NCBI GenBank assembly: GCA_037013685.1
Contig: CM072885.1
Coordinates: forward strand, 3,074,612 to 3,138,611
Length of the DNA: 64,000 nucleotides
Reading direction: 5' to 3'
From: Acridotheres tristis
Taxonomy: Eukaryota > Chordata > Aves > Passeriformes > Sturnidae
Position 1 is the first letter of the stretch. Every line of letters begins with the position of its first letter. The position numbers and the translations under genes were made by a program. Under the pieces are notes generated by a model. It did no database searches and was not told the DNA's origin. It was given only the letters and a program-made list of their open reading frames with translations. Below are positions 23,201 to 34,863 of this stretch, piece by piece.

Positions 23201-26200
23201 GTGATGTGTAAAAGTGAAAATGCATCATTTCACTCCTCCAAAGTAATAGCCCCTGAGGCTACAAAAAGTAGCACAAGTCAGTTCTAAGTCACTTTTGGAA
23301 ATGTGCTAGTTATTTTGCTGTGGTAGATGGTCAAGATTGAACTCTTATCTTCGTGAGAAATACTATTTGTGGAATCAATGTGATTTTACATCTCTGGCTT
23401 CATAAGCTATCACTGGGAGACATTTTCCTCAATATCGAAACTTGTTTCTGTAGTTCCATTTCGTCAGACTAAAAAGCAAACCACTGAATCTCCCTTTGAT
23501 AAGACACGTGGTCTGGAGCTGTCGCACAGTTGCTTTGTCAAAATTTCTGTGTGGGAACACGCTGGTTCACTTTCCCTTCAGTGTCTGTGTCTAACACAGT
23601 TTAATTTTTCACACATTTCTTTCATCTTTGCAGCAAGTCCTGCACTTTACTTTTCCTGCAGGCTACAGTTCCTGTCCATCCATTTGTATTCCCATCACTT
23701 CAGTTGACTTTATCATTATTTATTATGGAATCAGTCTCTGCCTTCTGAGAAAACTTGGTGTTCTGTATGAGGCCCTCAATTGTTGGGAAACAAGGATCCA
23801 GCCTGGTTACAAACAATCTTGAGTCAAGTATCTGTTCTGGCTCTGCACAAGACTGGGCACTCTGCAGATCTTGAGCTTCAGCCTCTTGGGTCAATTAATT
23901 CTTCATCATTTGGGCTAAATTGTCAAGGTTTGTCAGGGCATCATTTTATTTTCTGACCCTGCAGAGATTTTGTGTATTTTTCAGAAATTTCTAGAAGTCT
24001 GGAGTAGGACCTGACTCAGCAAAGCAAAGTTATTTTTTTTTATTTACTACAGAAGTTTTAATGACTGAGGCTTCTCAGTCTGTCTTTATGTTTTTTAAAA
24101 AGACCTTTTAATCACTCATCCTAAAAATAGCCTGGAATACTCTAAACAGTGATTGATGTATGAGCACAAACACTGTATAATGTCATTAGAGCTCTGCACT
24201 GGTTTTGTGAATGATCTAATTTGGATTTTGGAAAATTCTGAGCATGGAAGGGGAAGATGAGACCTCATATTGCTACCCAGAGGAAAGATGAAGATCCTTT
24301 TTAATTTAATGAGGAGAATGAGGCTGAGGCTGCAATACTGAATGTTAAAAGTAAGGGTTGGATTTTTTTTGGCGGGGGGTGGTTTGCCGGTTTGTTTTGG
24401 GGCTTTTTTTCCCCAGAAGCTGGGTGAAATGCTGTTTCACTAGATTTTAACACTAGAGGAGCCTACACTACATTACAGGAATAAGAGAAGTTGATCTCAG
24501 GATGAATAAATATTGAAGTACATTTCTTGTTCATACTAGGGAATAGTTGATGGTACTGTTAGGTTGTTAACACTTGAGTAATTATAGTAGCATGGAATAT
24601 TTGCAGTGTCGTAGCAAAGCAGATTTTTGATTATTCAGACCCTTTAAATCAAAAATTGCTTTGTAAGTTATATCCAATTACACGCATCAATTTGATCAAG
24701 TTTTTGTTTTACAACAGAGATTTTTAACCTGTGACTAAAAGCCAGTCCTCTGGAAGTCATTCAAGGCGGTGCATTAAGATAATCATCCAGATTTTGAGAG
24801 CAGTGAAAACAAATCAATACCGATTTCTTGTTCTGTGAGTAATACCAAATTAAATCCTCATAAACTGAGCTGTGAGACTGAGGGATGGACGGCTGGGGCA
24901 CGCTTGGAAACAGGAGCAGGGCAGGATGGAGGGAGGCAGGAGGTTACAGCAGGGACAGGCACTTCAAAAGTGCCTTCAAAAGGAGCAGTGCAGATGGCAG
25001 CACTACTGTGACTGTTGGTATTTGTAGCGTAGCACATGAGGATCCTGTGTGCATTTACCACTAGGAGGGTACTCACACGTGAAATCCTAATTTCTGCAGC
25101 GTTTAGGCTCCGTTATGATGGAGTTTTTCAGCCCTGTGAGATGATACAAGGAGCACATCAGGGATGGAGCAGCTTTTAGCTGCCTTCAGCTTCCCAGCTG
25201 GATAATGTGAGGTGGGGGAAAGGAATTGCTGAACAGAGGCAGGGACTGAGAAAGCTCAGACGTGCTGAAATAGAGGGTTGCTATAGATCAGCTTTTCTCA
25301 GCTGGTTGCCAGAACTGCAGTGCTTCTCTCAAGTTGTAAGTTTTTTTCCACAAGATACCAAGCATGAAGCATCTATTTTGCTCTAATCAGAAGACCAAAA
25401 AAAAACCTCAAAAAAAACCCAGCTAAAAGGGAAGGTTTTCCTTGTCACCACAACTCTTCAGGATTTTTATGCTGCTGTTTCAGTGAATTGTCTGGTTTGA
25501 TACTTGTTTCCCTTGGTGTAGAAGTGCATTAGTACTGGTGGAAAACTCTGTTTGAAACACTGTATTGCCAGGATTGGCATCTTCTGCATGGTAAAGATGG
25601 ACAGAATCACATCCTGTTATTGTAGCATGATTTATTGTAATTTCTTTCTAATTATTGCCAATTTCTGCTAGTAGAAGTCTAAAAGTAAGAAACCGGTTTT
25701 GCATAGCTAACAAAATTTTCAGGAAGTTATCTGCATTTGGGTTTCTGAAAATTCTGAGGATAAAGCAAAAATTCTAAATTGATTCTACCATCATAACAAA
25801 CAATCAAAGGATTATATCAACTATTTTCCAGTAGTAAACGTGTCTTCATTTTGCTGTAGTCAATATTTGATAGTTTTTTCCATCCTGCTTTACATTAAAA
25901 TCTTTTTTGTTTCCACCGTTTAGACTTCTATTATTTTAAACTAAAAATGATTTTAGTTGCTAAGTGGATTTTCTGTTTTTAAGTGCCACAGGTGGCAGCA
26001 GTATTGGGGTACTGGGTGATTTTGGGAATGACAAAGCACTGTACATTGTGTAGTTGTCAATGTTGGAACATAAACTTTTGTTTTGACCTGAAGGATTTGT
26101 TTGAACAGGAAAGCAATTTCTGTGTCTTTCGTGTCTGTATTGTCATGTAAATAGTTCTGGGAGCTGGAGCAGAGGAGTTCATGTTCAGAGGCTTTGCCCA

Positions 26201-28745
26201 AATCCATCTGTTGTGCAGTTTTGGTGGAGATGCAGGGTGCAGGAGGCTGGCACAGGAGTGGTTTTACTCTTGTTTTTTTTTAACTGTCTTACGGGAGATA
26301 GATGCTGCAGCCCAGTGGAGTTGGCATATTGAAGATGAAAGGTAATTGAACCAACATGGGATTAAATAAGGCTTTTCCATCTCTCCATGTGACCTGTCTT
26401 AACAGCTTTTAACCAAACAGTGGAAAAGTACAGAGTGTGTCCGTGGCCATTTGGCAGTCAGTTTCTCCAGACACAATTTCCAGGGCCTTCGGTTGTTCCC
26501 TTCATTTGCTTTAGTCAGCTTGTTGAGTTTGATAACAGTATTTGATGTTATTTGATAACATATTCTTCAAGTTTGAATCGAAACAGAGAGTGGCAGAACA
26601 GAGAATGAAGGAAAGTATGCACCCTGTATTAAGTGAATAGAATAGAAATAAAGAAATAAATAAATTCTTGTGTACAAATGGTGTCTGGGATCTGCTCAGT
26701 GCATAAGAGCTGGTCAAGTGGTTTTTTTTCCAGCAGAAACAGTGCAAATTGATATCCAGAGAGAGCTTCCCAACTCCATTTTTTCTCAGTTATCTTGGAG
26801 CTCTTGGCCCCTAAGGGTGAAGCTTGCTCAGCTTGCTTTTAACCATAGGACTGATAAGTTCCAATGGAATTACAGCTCCATGTTTCAGAAGATACCTTGA
26901 AATTCCTTGGAAGAGGAAGATGACTGACATAAATGTATCCAAACAGGAAAGGAAGGATGTTATTCTTGGTATTGTTCAGGGTGTTATTTTTTTTTCTTTG
27001 GAATACAGTTGAATCAGTAACAGGAATTACAAACTGGTAAGTTTGGGAGGGAGTGCAGTGATCAGACCTGACAGTGCTTGCTTGAAGAATCAAACCCCTT
27101 GCTGACACCCGGTGTGTGTCAGTGAAGTGCATGTTAAAACAGCCCAGGAGCTTTTCTGGATGTCAGTGTGGCCAATACTCAGTAAAAGGTAATTTCCTTT
27201 TTTGGTTAGAAAACTTAGGAGTTGATTATTATTTTTGTTTTTAGAGAAAACATTGAGTTTGCTGGGCTTCTTTTCCTTTTTTTTTTGTTCTGTTTTGTTT
27301 TTTTTGTTCTGTTTTTGTTTTCTAACCAAATACTGAGTAAAGCAGTATTAGTATTTCAATCTTGCACTTTGTGCTATGTGGGTAGCAATATTGTCTAATT
27401 ATAAGACACAGATCACTGACTGATTAAAAGATCAGGTGAGGGGAGCTATTCTATATTGTGAAGGAGAGAAATTTTGCTTCTCTACCTGCATTTAATTTCT
27501 GTTTCCTTCGTTCTAAGGTTCTTGTCTATCTGTTTTATCCTCTCTAGGTATTAAAAACTCAGCAGTTTCAGGAAATAAAATCAGATGTGATGGTTCATTT
27601 CTCTTACAGAAGGAAATACCATCTTGTCAACAGAGGGAGGTTGTGGTCAGACCAGGAGGGCAGAATGTCTTTGTCCTCGGCGTCATTTCCTTGGCTGATG
27701 ACCACGGGGTCACTGTGGCTTTAATTAATATTCTGGGCTTGAGTATATAATTTTTGATAGCAGAAGTACAAGTCTTTCCTTTTGCCAAGTGTTTAATTTT
27801 TTGGACAGGAGCATTGCCTTGAAACTACCTAGGAAACTTAGAGCTGCCAGTAAGATGAGTCCCTCCAGACTGGAGGAGCAGCAGTGTCAGGGAGTGACTG
27901 ATCTGAGCAGGTCACTCTGGGCTTTACAGTCAGTGGAAGTTTAGGGTGGGATTCCTCTTTTTCTCATGGAGAGACTGGATTTAGTGAAGTGAATCATGAT
28001 GAAAGCTCATCTGGTTTAAGGAGACCTCCTCCACCTACAGGGGTACCTGGACAGCTGGTACTTGGTGTGGACAAGTGATATAAATACCAATATTCTGTGA
28101 TTTGATTGCTGTTCCTTGTAAGAAATAAGGGTTTATTATAGGTGTGCTTTTTTTTTTTTTTTGTGGAAATCTGTAGAATCCAGGTCTTTTGTCTCCCAAA
28201 ATGAAGACAATATATGCCAAAATATGCTTTTGAAGGCACAATCAGAAATTATTAACATTGCACTTCTTTTTTTTAACACGTTTGATTTAGAATCTTCCTT
28301 GAGTTGTAAGAATTGCGTCAAGCGGTTGGAGGGGAATGTGCTGGGTTAGAATAAAATTAGTCTGTCAAGTGTAGATACATAATAGACACCATGGTGCTAC
28401 CTTGGCCACTCTGTCATTAAAATCCCAGAAATAGTCCTGATGAGTTTTATTCTGTTCATGTAATCAGACTGTGCAGTTGACTGTAGTCTTAAAATACTTG
28501 TATGGATTGAATAAGAGGTGCAGAATTAATTAAAGGACTGTGCTCTGATGTACCCAAATGATTTCACCATCTCTGGACATGCCACCTGCTGCTCAAATAA
28601 TGGGAGGAAAAGTAGCAATGAGTCATATTGGTGAAGTTAGAGATTTTATTGGAAGCTTTAGGTGGGCACTAAGTGCCCTGCTGAAAGGATTAGGTGGGAT
28701 CTTTCCCACTTGGGGCTTGTTTTACACCCAGGTGTAGGTGTTAGC
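20291..28745. other. Intron-like sequence, no gene or transposon recognised
   Basis: More than 8 kb of AT-rich sequence carries only short simple repeats, including T-runs at about 22571-22580 and 27277-27320. No coding exon or recognisable transposon was seen. The absence of any recognisable CR1 over 8 kb contrasts with the dense region beyond 43 kb. Confidence 0.5.
28148..28162 (+). repeat. Poly-T run (T15)
   Basis: This is a homopolymer of 15 T on the + strand in intron-like sequence. It is one of many T-runs on this strand. Confidence 0.7.
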
Positions 28746-29212
28746 ATGGAATAGAATATTTCTGGAAGGGACCTACAGTGATCATCTAGTCCAGCTGCCT
28801 GAGCAATTCAGGGCTTGCTAAAGGGTTGAAGCATGCAGGCCATGGATAAATACATTGAACAGGACTAGCCTTAGGGCTGATCCCTGAGGAGCACTGCTGG
28901 TGACACTCCCCAGCAGCTGCAACCTCTTCGAGCCCTTCAGCCAGCTCATCACCCAGAGCACTTGAGCTTGCTCATCCCACAGTGGGACAGCTTGTCCAGA
29001 ACTATGCTGGGAGTGCCAAAAGCCATAGTAAAATCCAGAAAAACTACACCTCCTTCATCCCTTGGGCAGTTGACCTTATCATAGATGGATATCAAATTAA
29101 TTAACCTTGTGTTGATGGTGCCTGGCAGATGTATTCTTCAAAAGACTCTCAGCAGCACCCAGTATAATCCTCTCTGTATTTTTCCCAGGAACTGAGGTCA
29201 GACTAACAAGTC
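28746..29212 (-). mobile_element. CR1 LINE 3' fragment (reverse), interrupted by LTR
   Basis: It begins TGGAATAGAATATTTCTGG and continues through GGGACCTACAGTGATCATCTAG. It also has a CTGATCCCTGAGGAGCACTGC segment and an ACTGAGGTCAGACTAACAAG segment typical of longer CR1 copies read in reverse. At about 467 bp it is the longest CR1 piece in the window. It breaks off exactly where the LTR begins. No clear continuation is seen on the other side of the LTR. Confidence 0.88.
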
Positions 29213-29738
29213 TGTTCTGGTTTTGGCTGGGATAGAGTTAATTTTCCCTAGTAGCTGGTGCAGTGCTGTGTTTTGGATTCAGTATGAGAATAGCATTGAT
29301 AACACACTGATGTTTTTGGTTGCTGCTCAGGAGTGGTTATTTATTCCAAGTCAAGGATTTTCAATTTCCATGTCGATGAAGACAGGACTGGAACAATGGC
29401 CCTGAACTGGCCAAAGGGATATTCCATACCATGTGACATCATTCCCAGTATAGAAACTGAGGGATAGTATCCAGGAGGAGTCAGTGGTATTTTGGGATGT
29501 GCTGGGCATCAGGTCAGTGACTGGTGACTTGTGCATCACTTGTTTTCTCTCTTTTTAATATCTCCCTTCTCATGATATTATATACTATTATTATAATGAT
29601 ATTTGACTTAATTTAAATTATTAAGCTGCTCTTATCTCAACCCACGGGTTTTAACTTTTCCCAGTTCTCCCCATGTCCCTGTGCTGGGAGTGAGGGGCTG
29701 TGTGGAGCTGAGTTCCTGGCTGGCATTAAACCACAACA
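29213..29738 (+). mobile_element. Solo LTR of an avian endogenous retrovirus
   Basis: The element starts TGTTCTGGTTTTGGCTGGGA and ends TTAAACCACAACA, giving TG...CA ends over 526 bp. Diagnostic internal blocks are GATAGAGTTAATTTTCC, AGCTGGTGCAGTGCTGTG, GCCAAAGGGATATTCCATACC, GTGCATCACTTGTTTTCTC and CTTATCTCAACCCACGGGTTTT. These match an LTR group widespread in birds. No gag, pol or env sequence adjoins either side, so this is a solo LTR left by recombination. Flanks AACAAGTC and CTTTTGGT do not form an obvious target-site duplication. ERV class is not assigned with confidence. An AT-rich stretch near 29570-29630 looks expanded relative to the usual form. Confidence 0.88.
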
Positions 29739-29885
29739 CTTTTGGTGTAAGTTCTTCTAGAATTATTTTCTGCACAAGTCGATGTCTCTTGCAGATAGTT
29801 TAATTACCGTGGATTATTTTAGGTATCATATTGATGACATGGGTGAGCAGAAGGAAAGGGAATGGGGTTGTCATGACTACTGTGA

Positions 29886-29906
29886 TTTTTTTTTTTTTTT
29901 TTTTTT
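29886..29906 (+). repeat. Poly-T run (T21)
   Basis: An uninterrupted run of about 21 T on the + strand, followed by AT-rich sequence. It may be the remnant of a reverse-oriented poly-A tail, but no retroposed body was recognised. Confidence 0.7.
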
Positions 29907-32901
29907 AATTTTTGTACTTCGATTTAAAAATATTTTTATCTCTAAATTTTTAGGGATAAGTAATGTCCTTTGCTGATTGTAAATTACTGGTCATACTTCA
30001 GACTCCAATAATTCTAGCAGAAGCAGTTTTGCAAGACATTTTTTCTGGAAATCAGAAAAGGGTGAAGAGAAAGAGCATTCTCTTGGCAACTTGCATAAGG
30101 GAAAACTGGGTTAGTTTAATACTCATGTAATAGTTGAGTATAGCTTTCTGTGGTGCTCACAGAAGGGCATGTTTTGTTTCCAATCAATTGGTTTTATATA
30201 GAATTTTTCTAGAAATTTTAAAAAATGCTGGTAATTTTTTGCTTGAACTAGTAAATTCCTGCAAGCTTGCAGCTACTCTTACTAACAATAATTTCATTGT
30301 TTTATTTAAATCAATATAATTATTTTTCCATGAATAGCTCTTGCAGTGCTCATGCCTTAGTTGTGGTTACGAATGAGTTCTCTTGTGGAACTGATTAAGG
30401 CTTTTAATTATTTTATAGCAAAGGGAAAACTGATGCAATTTTAAGGTATTTTCAGTCATTCAAGGGGCAAATTAACTTCTTCATGACTAATTAAGTAAAT
30501 ATTTCTCTAATGCACAAGAGTGGGTGTCTTTTGTGTTTTGGGTGTGTTCATTCCTGACCTTTGCATTACTTGGACCATGACCACGGTAGTGCAGGGACAG
30601 AATTCCAGTGCTGCCCAGTGTTGCCAGCATTGATCAAGCAGGGATCCTTCCCCAGTGAACAGCTCAGACCTGGCTTTTAAAAAAAGAGAAGGAATGTTCT
30701 TGCATTTTTTAAAACATGCCCATTTACCAAAAAAAACCCAAAAAAACCAAACCAACAAACCTTTCTTAGTTTATCTCTAAACATACATATTTATGTGGTT
30801 ATTACCTACACAGTTCCCTCCTGAATTTGATTGATGCCTCTGGCCTCCTTTCTGTGCTTACTCAGCGACAGCAGTGTCTCTGCTCTGATTCCCAGGCTGG
30901 TTTTAGCTCGGGTTGGTGATATAACCAGATCAGTCCAAGCTGAAAATGGGTTCATTTGTCCTGTTTCTCAGCCCTTGCTGAATGTGCCTGGTACATGAGT
31001 AGGCTGCCACTTGTCCCCCTGGCTTGCTGAATCTTGCTCTTAGACAGCCTGGCAGTCAGTGTTGGAATTAAACTGCAGAAAAAATTATTTCTCAGTCATC
31101 ATTAGGTTGCTGGTATCTCTTCAGTGGGGTGGTTTTTTACATGTACTGGTGGCTGATAATTTCAGGTTTTTAATTTTCTGAAAGGCTAAAATGCTGGTTT
31201 TTTTGTTTTGGGTAATGAGAAACAACACTGCTTCTTTTTTTTGGTTTTTGTTTTTGGTGAAACCTGGTTAATATTATTGCCTAATGTAAATTACAGGATG
31301 AGGAATCTCTAGCAGTGGATTTTACGCTGACCATGACATGCAGCTCATTCAGCTGAGGAGCTTGTCTTAAATCCCACACCTGAGCTACTTAAAGGAGCAG
31401 ATCTGAGCAGAGGCTGTGAATTTGCAGAAAGTGTAAAAGGACTTTAAAGCCTCATGTTGCTGAAGATATTTCTGTGCAGTGTCTTCCTTTACAGTTGGTT
31501 TTTAAGGTGTGTAAAGTCAGAAGCATCAGGTGTGAGAGGTGATGGGCTTGGCTTTCCCAGCACTTGATTCCCATCCTGTGTATCCTGACCACTCTTCCCC
31601 AGTGCCCATGGAGGTGACAAATTCCATTTTCCTGGTCACACTGAAAGCAGGAGAGATTTGGAAAAAATCCTGATTTCCCCCCCCACCTTGTTTTATTTCT
31701 ACTTCTCTGACAGGTGTTGCTGTGCAAGTCAAGGATCTTGTAGTTAAACTACTACAGTCTTTATTTTAAAGTGAAAATAGGATTTTGGCAGAAGTTGGCA
31801 GCACTGGAAAAATGCTCCTACTTGCCCTGAGCAGATAGTTTTATTCCAGGAGGTGTGTGTATGTGACAGAGGCTGGAAAGGAGAAGGATAAATGTGTGTG
31901 GGCACTGGCAAGAGGCCACACTCTTCAGGCCATGCTCTGCATCCCTCCCTCTCCCATTGCCTTGCAGAGTGTATAGGCTCAGCTATATAAAATAATACAT
32001 TTATTTCAAAATTGTGTTAAATGAGCTCATCTCAGTCACTCAGCAGTTATGAAATCCTGCCAAGTGCTACACGTCTTGTAAATTTAGAGGTTGTTTTTTT
32101 TTTTTTTCCTTAATTTGCAAAGGATGAAATACTATACAGTTGCTGAGGCAGAGAGGAGGCATCTTCCTTCACCCATAACATTCTGAGGCACGAAGAACGA
32201 TGCTGAAAGCCAAGGTTTCTGATTTGACCTTCCTCCTTAGAGCTTCTCAACATGAAGATTCCTGATTCACAGGAGCTGTCTGCTCAGGGCAGGCAAAATT
32301 ATCATTCCCTGCACTCACAGCTGAGGATTTTGATGGGCTTGGTGACCAGCTCTAGCACAGCACAGATTTTTCTCCTTTTCCTTCTCCTTTTCCTTCTCCA
32401 TCATCACCAGCTTGGAACCAGGAACGGGTGAGACTCTTCTGCTGCTTCCCTCCTAACGAGGTACGAATTCCAGATCAAATGCTAAGAGCTGCTTGTTTCT
32501 ACGTGAAGAAAAATCAGATTCAACCCCTGGACTTGTTCCAAGCAGGGATATCATTACATTTGACTCTTGTGTGTCTGGCTGTTAAAGCCTGCTGATCTGA
32601 CACAGCTCGGGATGGAGCTAAAATATATCTGTGTTTCAGAGATGGGAGGCAGAAGGAGCTGTCGGGTAATTTAGTCTGACATTTAGGGTGTTGCAGGTCA
32701 TTACGTGTAACTCTTACTCCCTGTTTGGAGCTCAGTAGCTTATGTTTGACTGAAAAAAATTGAAAAATTAGCAGGAATCTGCTGAAAACGCTTTTCAGAA
32801 GGGCAGGCTGGTTTATTTGGGAGTTACTTAGAAATGAGGTTTTCAACAACATCTCTCTTAGTAATTTGTTTTACGGGACAAACAGTCTGTGCTTGGTTCT
32901 C

Positions 32902-32933
<32 letters not shown>
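32902..32933 (+). repeat. Compound T20-(TG)n microsatellite
   Basis: About 20 T are followed directly by about six TG units. A plain simple repeat, probably length-variable. Confidence 0.8.
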
Positions 32934-34799
32934 TTTCTCACAGTTCTAACTTGGATATGCCTAATTCTGCATTTTATGGGAATTTTAAGCTGGCATAAAT
33001 GGGCAGAATTGCTGAAAGAAGCAGTCAGCATCCCCCAGTGCTCCTACAGCTGTGGGTGAACCCACTGCAAAACCAGCCACAAAAGCAGCAAAATCAGATT
33101 TCTCCAGGGTCAGTACCAAGATCTAGTTCATGGCACAGCTGCATGAAGGGGAATGAATAGTCAGGGATGAGAAATGGGTAAATGTGGCTTCAGCTGCAGG
33201 TGGTAAAGCCATGGAGTTTCTTTCAGCTGTTGGTTTTTGCCCTCTTCCTGGTGGGAGTGATGTTGCTTCTTGGCTTTTTTTCTGATATGAATAGTGGTGG
33301 TTTGTGTTGTTCTGCAGCCAGAAATGTCTGTGGGTTCATCCTTCTGGTGTTAAACACCAAAACTTCATAACCAGGTGTGCATCAGAATGCTGGAATGAAA
33401 AAAAAAAAACAACCCACAGTTATTTGATGTAGCAAAAGCTGTTCAAGTGTTATCTAGATATTAACATGTATTTTGTTGTTGAGTTTTTAGTATCTGTGTT
33501 GTTATAATTGGTAGCTAATACACAGGGGAAAAGGGCTTTGGATTTACTGGAGGGCTTATATGAGGCAAATTAGTCTGAGTGTTAACAGGTTGAATGTGGA
33601 AATTCCCAGTATGTGACAACTGTTCTTAGTAAAGATTTTTTCAGAAAATAAACTCTGCTTTAAAGACACAAATTGATATTTATCTTAAGACCAGATGTTG
33701 AACAGTATTTAGTGCTAAACCGGGTGACCATCACACTAAATAATTTTTTTCTCTCAACTGAATGATTATTTCTCTCAGGAGAATGTTTGGTAAAGAAATC
33801 TCTGTGCCAGCTCTCATGCTTTTAATACTTTATAGTGCTTTGTAATAAGAGGAGAGCATCTGTAAAAATCTGAGATGGACATCACACTAACATTATATTA
33901 GTTTATTGTGCTTCCTTTGTAGTCTGAGGAAGGGTGAGGTTTTCTGAGATAGAGGAAGAAAGAGCTGAAGCTGTAAAGAAAGATCCAAGGACAAGTCAAC
34001 CCCAGCAGCAGAGGATTGTGCAGTCTGGGCAAGGGAATGTCACCACAAAAAACTCTGGAGTTTGTCACTGTGGAGTTATGAACTAGAAATTCAGAATATA
34101 CCCATCTCCTGCAGCATCACATACTGATGTTGTTCTCCACAGATAGAAAAGGATTTTTTCCAGATACTGCTGAAAGTGTTGACTGATCGTTTTTTTAGTA
34201 CTGTCAAAATAATTTTTGTTGTTTTCATTTCAGTTTACCAGGAACTCTTACTGTAGTGAAAGTTGTTAGATAAAATTGGTCTGTATTTTCTTGCCAAAAG
34301 ACTCCAGCATTGTTCAAGCAATGGTGCTGAATGGTTGAAGCACAAAGTCACTGTTCAGCACCCTCATTCCATGTATATTCTGGTAGCACAGGGCAAAACT
34401 TCCTTCTGTTTAAGACTGAAAAGTATTCCATTTTGAGATGGATTTGGTTTTGGATAATCTGATTGTAGATTATTTCAGCAAGAGTTTGCTTTCTCAATTT
34501 TTAGCTTGTACAGATCCCATTTTAATTCATGGGAACTGATGAACTCAGCTGTGCCCCCTTGTTTTGCAGAGGAATCTTCTTTCCCCTTCTGTTTTTGTTT
34601 AGGAGCTCCTGACAGCCCAGATCATCAGAGCTGTTGCCTGATGTTAGGTGGAGACCCTTTCCCTTGAGATCTGACCAAGTTTATATTCACAACTCAGAAA
34701 CATCTTTTCAAGTGACCATCTGAATTTGGGCTGCCTTAATTGAAGCTTCTCAAAGTTTCCTGGCCAAGTTTGTCCCAAGGATGTTCTGCTGCTGAATCT

Positions 34800-34863
34800 T
34801 GGCAGTGTTGGGTTCATGGCAGGACTTGGAGGTCTTTTTCCAACCTAAATAATTCTGTGATTC
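34800..34863 (+). mobile_element. CR1 LINE 3' tail fragment (forward)
   Basis: TTGGCAGTGTTGGGTTCATGG, then GGACTTGGAGGTCTTTTTCC and AACCTAAATAATTCTGTGATT, match the final ~65 bp of a CR1 element, including its ATTCTGTGATT tail. Forward orientation. The left limit may extend further but is too diverged to call. Confidence 0.85.

Larger units (their letters stand above)
29739..34799. other. Intron-like sequence, no gene supported
   Basis: AT-rich, T/G-skewed sequence with poly-T runs (listed) and a 12-bp TCTCCTTTTCCT tandem duplication at about 32371-32400. No coding exon or transposon was recognised. Confidence 0.5.

Noticed and set aside
28746..29738. A provirus with internal genes
   Set aside because: Only one LTR-like block is present. 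No gag, pol or env-like open frames and no second LTR lie within range.
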